NCBI GenBank assembly: GCA_041654915.1
Contig: JBAZCO010000074.1
Coordinates: forward strand, 1-8,923
Direction of reading: 5' to 3'
DNA: 8,923 nucleotides
From: JBAZCO01 sp041654915
Lineage (GTDB): Bacteria > Bacillota > Clostridia > Christensenellales > DTU072
Position numbers and translations under genes: made by a program. Position 1 is the first letter of the stretch. Every line of letters begins with the position of its first letter. This document shows, piece by piece, positions 6,194 to 8,923 of this stretch. The notes below the pieces were generated by a model. It did no database searches. It worked only from the letters and a program-made list of their open reading frames with translations, and was not told where the DNA came from.

Positions 6194-6957
6194 AAGTTGT
6201 AGTTAAGCTCCTTATTTTATCAATTTTAATTGGTGTATTAATTATTTTCCCCTTTGGGTGCAGCAGTAACTTGGATACGGATGAGGCTTATGCGCTGATA
6301 AAAAATGGCATTGAAAACTCTATGGCATCACCTTTTTATTATTACAAAGAAACACTCTTAAAAGACGGACAAGCACGCACAACAAGGGTGAATCTTTTGG
6401 GCGATATAGACGGCGATTACCAACCGATTACCGACACCAACGGAATAATACAAAATTATAAACTTAATATTATACACTTGCAAGGTGAAAAAATAGTTTC
6501 TAACTTGTATTGCGGCAAGCCAATCGCCACAAGTGAAGAGTGGCTTATAATAAATAACAACGGCAAAAAGACTTCGCAAAAAATGCGCCTTGCACAGTAT
6601 CTTGTTTCCGAGGAATTTAAGCCGTATTCTCTTGAGGAGGCGCTTTTAATTATTTCCGACTTAACTCCCGAGGATATCGTTATCACTTCCGCCACAAAGC
6701 AGGGCAAAGTAGCGCTAGTTAAGTTTACTGTAACCAACAGCTATCTTGCAAGCTACCAACAAAAGAATGGAAAAGCCTCTATATTCGACGGAATAAAATA
6801 TGCCGAAGTCGAAATAGCTTACGATAGGATTTCTGCCATCACCACCTATTCGGATACCTATGACGAACGCTCAAAGCTAAAAGTTGAAGTTGAGCCTTAC
6901 CGCTTGCACATCACATATTATGGTCCAGATTTTACTGTATCTTATCCCGATATGTGA
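6190..6957 (+). CDS. Lipoprotein of unknown function, coupled to the symporter
   Basis: I do not recognise the family of this 255-residue protein. It starts with basic residues and a long hydrophobic stretch (MKVVVKLLILSILIGVLIIF), then PFGC with Cys24 as the probable lipidation site. The lipobox is slightly off consensus (Pro at -3, Phe at -2), so a plain membrane anchor is possible. The mature part alternates short polar and hydrophobic runs, as in beta-rich secreted domains, with no cysteines other than one in NLYCGKP and no catalytic signature that I can name. The ATG overlaps the symporter stop (ATGA at 6190-6193), with an AGGGAG site (6173-6178) inside the upstream gene, which implies translational coupling. 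A role in capturing or sensing the transported glycan outside the cell would fit the context but is only inference. Confidence 0.8.
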   Translation: MKVVVKLLILSILIGVLIIFPFGCSSNLDTDEAYALIKNGIENSMASPFYYYKETLLKDGQARTTRVNLLGDIDGDYQPITDTNGIIQNYKLNIIHLQGEKIVSNLYCGKPIATSEEWLIINNNGKKTSQKMRLAQYLVSEEFKPYSLEEALLIISDLTPEDIVITSATKQGKVALVKFTVTNSYLASYQQKNGKASIFDGIKYAEVEIAYDRISAITTYSDTYDERSKLKVEVEPYRLHITYYGPDFTVSYPDM

Positions 6958-6986
6958 AAACTTACAATGAATTTTCAATGCTGCTC

Positions 6987-7015
6987 TTGACAGCAAGGCA
7001 CAAATAATATAGAAT
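6987..7015 (+). promoter_or_regulatory. Internal promoter before the SGNH-hydrolase gene
   Basis: A perfect -35 TTGACA (6987-6992), 17 bases, then TAGAAT (7010-7015), five of six matches to TATAAT. Initiation would fall near 7022, between two possible start codons (7019 and 7040), so only the second could be translated from this transcript. The last two genes can therefore be expressed apart from the fucosidase and symporter. Confidence 0.65.
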
Positions 7016-7039
7016 AATATGGTAAAACGGAGGGTGGTA

Positions 7040-8044
7040 ATGTTTAAAAAGTTGATTGTTTGTTTGATAGTTGCCATTTTATTAATTCCAACAACACTTG
7101 TTGCTTGCGTAAAGTCCGAACCTTTAAAAATAGTATTTATAGGCGACTCTATTTCGGAAGGAATAATTGGTCCATCTCCCCTATCGGAGCGAGAAAGGTA
7201 TGCCTATTATGGTGTGTTGGGGATACGAAACGGCTATATCTATAAAAACCGTTCGGTATCCGGTCACCAAACCAAGGATATGCTCGACTATATAAAGCAA
7301 GATGATAAGGATGCCAAAATGGTGCGCACTACAATAAAAGAGGCAGATATTATTTGCGCCTCAATTATTGGTAACGACTTGCTGCAAACAAGCCTAGGCG
7401 ACACCCTGCTTGAATTTGTAAACAATGATTTTTCCCGCATCAATCCTATAATAGAAACCGCACGGGAAAACTTTGCCGAAATCGTCCGTATCATTAGGGA
7501 ATACAATCCCACAGCAACTTTATTTTTCCAAACCGTATACAATCCTGCCTACCCCGAAACTTTGGTTATACACCAGCCTGTGCGTGAGCAGCTTGCCACG
7601 CTTGGCATATATCCAGATGATTATAGGGATATCTCTAGCGATGTGCTAGCGTTGTTTAATAATGTAATTAAAGACTACTTGATAGACCACCCCGACGCTT
7701 TTTATGTATTGGACGGAGTGGAGGCATTTGAGGCAATTCACCAACAGGACGAGGAGCGGGGCAGACGCCTTTTTTCATCAGATTGGGTACATCCTTCCTC
7801 CGAAGGTCACGCAGTGCTTGCCGACTATATGCAGGTCAAGCTTGAGGATTTGGGGCTTGCCGACAAACACAAGGCTTTGCAAAATTACAAAGAGTTGCGA
7901 ATTGAACAGCTTGGCAGATTATTTTCAGAATCGGTAGATGTAAGAGCCGTGAAAAGGCAGATAAACAAAGCCAAAAGCTGCGAGGAAGTCACTCAAATAT
8001 ATTTTGAATCAATTAGGGGAAAAGCCCCGTCGTATTATAACTAA
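7040..8044 (+). CDS. SGNH/GDSL-family hydrolase lipoprotein
   Basis: SGNH hydrolases are esterases or lipases; surface members often remove acetyl or acyl groups from glycans. All four blocks are readable in the 334-residue product: KIVFIGDSISEG with nucleophile Ser37, SVSGH with Gly75, IIGNDLL with Gly111-Asn112, and SDWVHPSSEGH with Asp248 and His251. The N-terminus FKKLIVCLIVAILLIPTTLVAC is a lipoprotein signal with lipobox LVAC (Cys23), so the enzyme acts outside the membrane. After the last catalytic block there are about 80 more residues, charged and helical in character. I chose ATG 7040 over the in-frame ATG at 7019 because GGAGGG (7029-7034) lies five bases before it and the promoter start point falls past 7019. 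Position next to the fucosidase and symporter suggests de-acylation of the same glycan before uptake. The substrate is unknown. Confidence 0.88.
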   Translation: MFKKLIVCLIVAILLIPTTLVACVKSEPLKIVFIGDSISEGIIGPSPLSERERYAYYGVLGIRNGYIYKNRSVSGHQTKDMLDYIKQDDKDAKMVRTTIKEADIICASIIGNDLLQTSLGDTLLEFVNNDFSRINPIIETARENFAEIVRIIREYNPTATLFFQTVYNPAYPETLVIHQPVREQLATLGIYPDDYRDISSDVLALFNNVIKDYLIDHPDAFYVLDGVEAFEAIHQQDEERGRRLFSSDWVHPSSEGHAVLADYMQVKLEDLGLADKHKALQNYKELRIEQLGRLFSESVDVRAVKRQINKAKSCEEVTQIYFESIRGKAPSYYN

Positions 8045-8059
8045 GGGGGAATTAAGAAT

Positions 8060-8776
8060 ATGAAAAAAGCATATAAAATATTTGTTTCTTTATTGGTAGT
8101 TGTTGCCTTGTTGTCCTCGCTGTTTGTTCTTACCGCTTGCGGCGGCGAGGAAAAAGTAACGCTCAAAGAGGACACAACCTTTTATATAGACTATGCGGGA
8201 AGTTCGGTGCTAGGTCTGCCCTTATCCTTGTTGGCAGAGAACACCTCACGCATAATTCTCCGTGCTGACGGCAGCTTGACAATGGTGCTTGATACTAAAA
8301 TAGCGGCAATAAATGCTTTGTTAAATCAGTTTGATGTCCTCAGTAAGTTGGAAGGGGTGGATGTCGATGAGATGATTTGGGACTTGCCTTCGGTATTCTT
8401 CCCCGGCAACTCTATTGCAGAGTTTGAAAATCTACTAGCAGCGGCAAATAACTCCATTGGACTTGGTATAAACGGGTTTGACTTTCAAGATTCGGAGATG
8501 AAACCAATATTTGATGAGCTTGCCGCTACGGGCAAATTACCAAAGGGTTTCCGCCTGCCCGACACACTATATATTGAATACAATGCCACATACCATATTG
8601 TTGAATTAGAGTCGCCCTACTCTGGCAGCTACACCGCAATATATGCGGGAAGTCATGGCGAAAATGGTGAGCCGTATATTGTGCTAACCCTATTAGAGGA
8701 CGAGGAAACAGGTAAAAGGCAAGTCACTTTTAGTATAGATTTTATCAAAATTAATATTTCTGCTAAGGAAAATTAG
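8060..8776 (+). CDS. Lipoprotein of unknown function
   Basis: A 238-residue protein with a textbook lipoprotein signal: MKKAYK, a hydrophobic core, and FVLTACGG with Cys27 in the lipobox LTAC. The mature part starts with charged residues, contains a middle section rich in Leu, Ala and Asn (about 80-150), and ends in alternating, probably beta-strand segments with Gly-Ser-Tyr turns. I recognise no enzyme motif or named domain. The start has an AAGGGGG site (8043-8049), and the gene begins 15 bases after the SGNH hydrolase, so it shares that transcript. It is the last plus-strand gene before a hairpin terminator. It could bind a ligand at the cell surface or be a structural partner of the hydrolase; neither is shown by the sequence. 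Confidence 0.85.
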   Translation: MKKAYKIFVSLLVVVALLSSLFVLTACGGEEKVTLKEDTTFYIDYAGSSVLGLPLSLLAENTSRIILRADGSLTMVLDTKIAAINALLNQFDVLSKLEGVDVDEMIWDLPSVFFPGNSIAEFENLLAAANNSIGLGINGFDFQDSEMKPIFDELAATGKLPKGFRLPDTLYIEYNATYHIVELESPYSGSYTAIYAGSHGENGEPYIVLTLLEDEETGKRQVTFSIDFIKINISAKEN

Positions 8777-8815
8777 AGCGGAATAAAAAGTTTATATTAT
8801 TACAACTACGATGCC

Positions 8816-8856
8816 AAAGCGGGAGTTTTTTAAGACTTTCCGCTTTTGTGTTTCTT
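8816..8856 (+). terminator. Hairpin terminator at the end of the operon, in a convergent junction
   Basis: AAAGCGG (8816-8822) pairs with CCGCTTT (8840-8846), and an inner AGT/ACT adds weak pairing around a T-rich loop. The stem runs into TTTTGTGTTTCTTT. The T tract is interrupted, so strength is uncertain. The stop codon of the opposing minus-strand gene (8832-8830) lies in the loop. Confidence 0.5.
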
Positions 8857-8922
8857 TAACAACACCGCCCCAAAACGCACAAGCAATACCGCAATAAAAA
8901 ATGCCACTCCCAAAAGTACGAT
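8830..8922 (-). CDS. C-terminal 30 codons of a probable membrane protein (runs off right edge)
   Basis: On the minus strand, reading in from the window edge, codons give IVLLGVAFFIAVLLVRFGAV, then LLKKHKSGKS and a TAA stop at 8832-8830. This is a single hydrophobic helix ending in a basic, polar tail, the usual C-terminus of a membrane protein whose end faces the cytoplasm. Only the tail is in the window, so no family can be given. It converges on the plus-strand operon, with its stop inside the hairpin there. The short plus-strand frame starting at 8811 is less protein-like. The call rests on composition only. Confidence 0.55.
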   Translation of the reverse strand: MVLLGVAFFIAVLLVRFGAVLLKKHKSGKS

Positions 8923-8923
8923 T

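Noticed and set aside
7019..7039. Upstream ATG as start of the SGNH-hydrolase gene
   Set aside because: It has no ribosome binding site, lies upstream of the likely transcription start, and would put MVKRRVV in front of an already complete lipoprotein signal.
8811..8900. Short plus-strand frame starting MPKREFFK
   Set aside because: It lies in the terminator hairpin, has no ribosome binding site and ends after about 28 codons; the minus frame is more protein-like.

Overview
The window looks like a low-GC Gram-positive chromosome, probably a gut-type Clostridia/Christensenellales relative. This is inferred from the one-piece tmRNA, sigma-A-like promoters (TTGACT-17-TATAAT, TTGTAA-17-TATAAT), strong GGAGG-type ribosome binding sites, four lipoprotein signal peptides and the use of TGA as a stop. 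No species-level marker is readable.

Left part, about 1-1440, all minus strand and visibly more A+T-rich. It holds the first 32 codons of a lipoprotein (1-97) and a gene-free stretch with a possible small mobile-element relic (about 151-289). Next come the N-terminal nuclease part of a type I restriction subunit HsdR, truncated before its helicase motor (348-1166), and a small HTH regulator just upstream of it (1171-1362) with its own promoter. This looks like a decayed restriction-modification remnant of foreign origin.

Middle, about 1440-2278. A non-coding stretch carries three perfect-period 19-bp repeats, a long hairpin and the intrinsic terminator of ssrA. The complete ssrA (tmRNA) gene follows on the minus strand (1685-2032), with a readable tag and an unusual inverted repeat across its mature 5' end. 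Divergent promoters for ssrA and for the rightward genes lie at about 2083-2229.

Right part, 2279-8776, plus strand, is a carbohydrate-use gene row: a cytoplasmic GH29 alpha-L-fucosidase, a GPH/MFS-type sugar symporter with an extra cytoplasmic domain of about 290 residues, a lipoprotein of unknown function overlapping it by ATGA, an SGNH-hydrolase lipoprotein with an internal promoter in front, and a second unknown lipoprotein. The reading is that surface lipoproteins act on or bind a glycan, the symporter imports a fucosylated oligosaccharide, and the fucosidase removes fucose inside the cell. Substrate and co-regulation are inference. The row ends at a hairpin that overlaps the stop of a convergent minus-strand membrane-protein gene running off the right edge (8830-8922).
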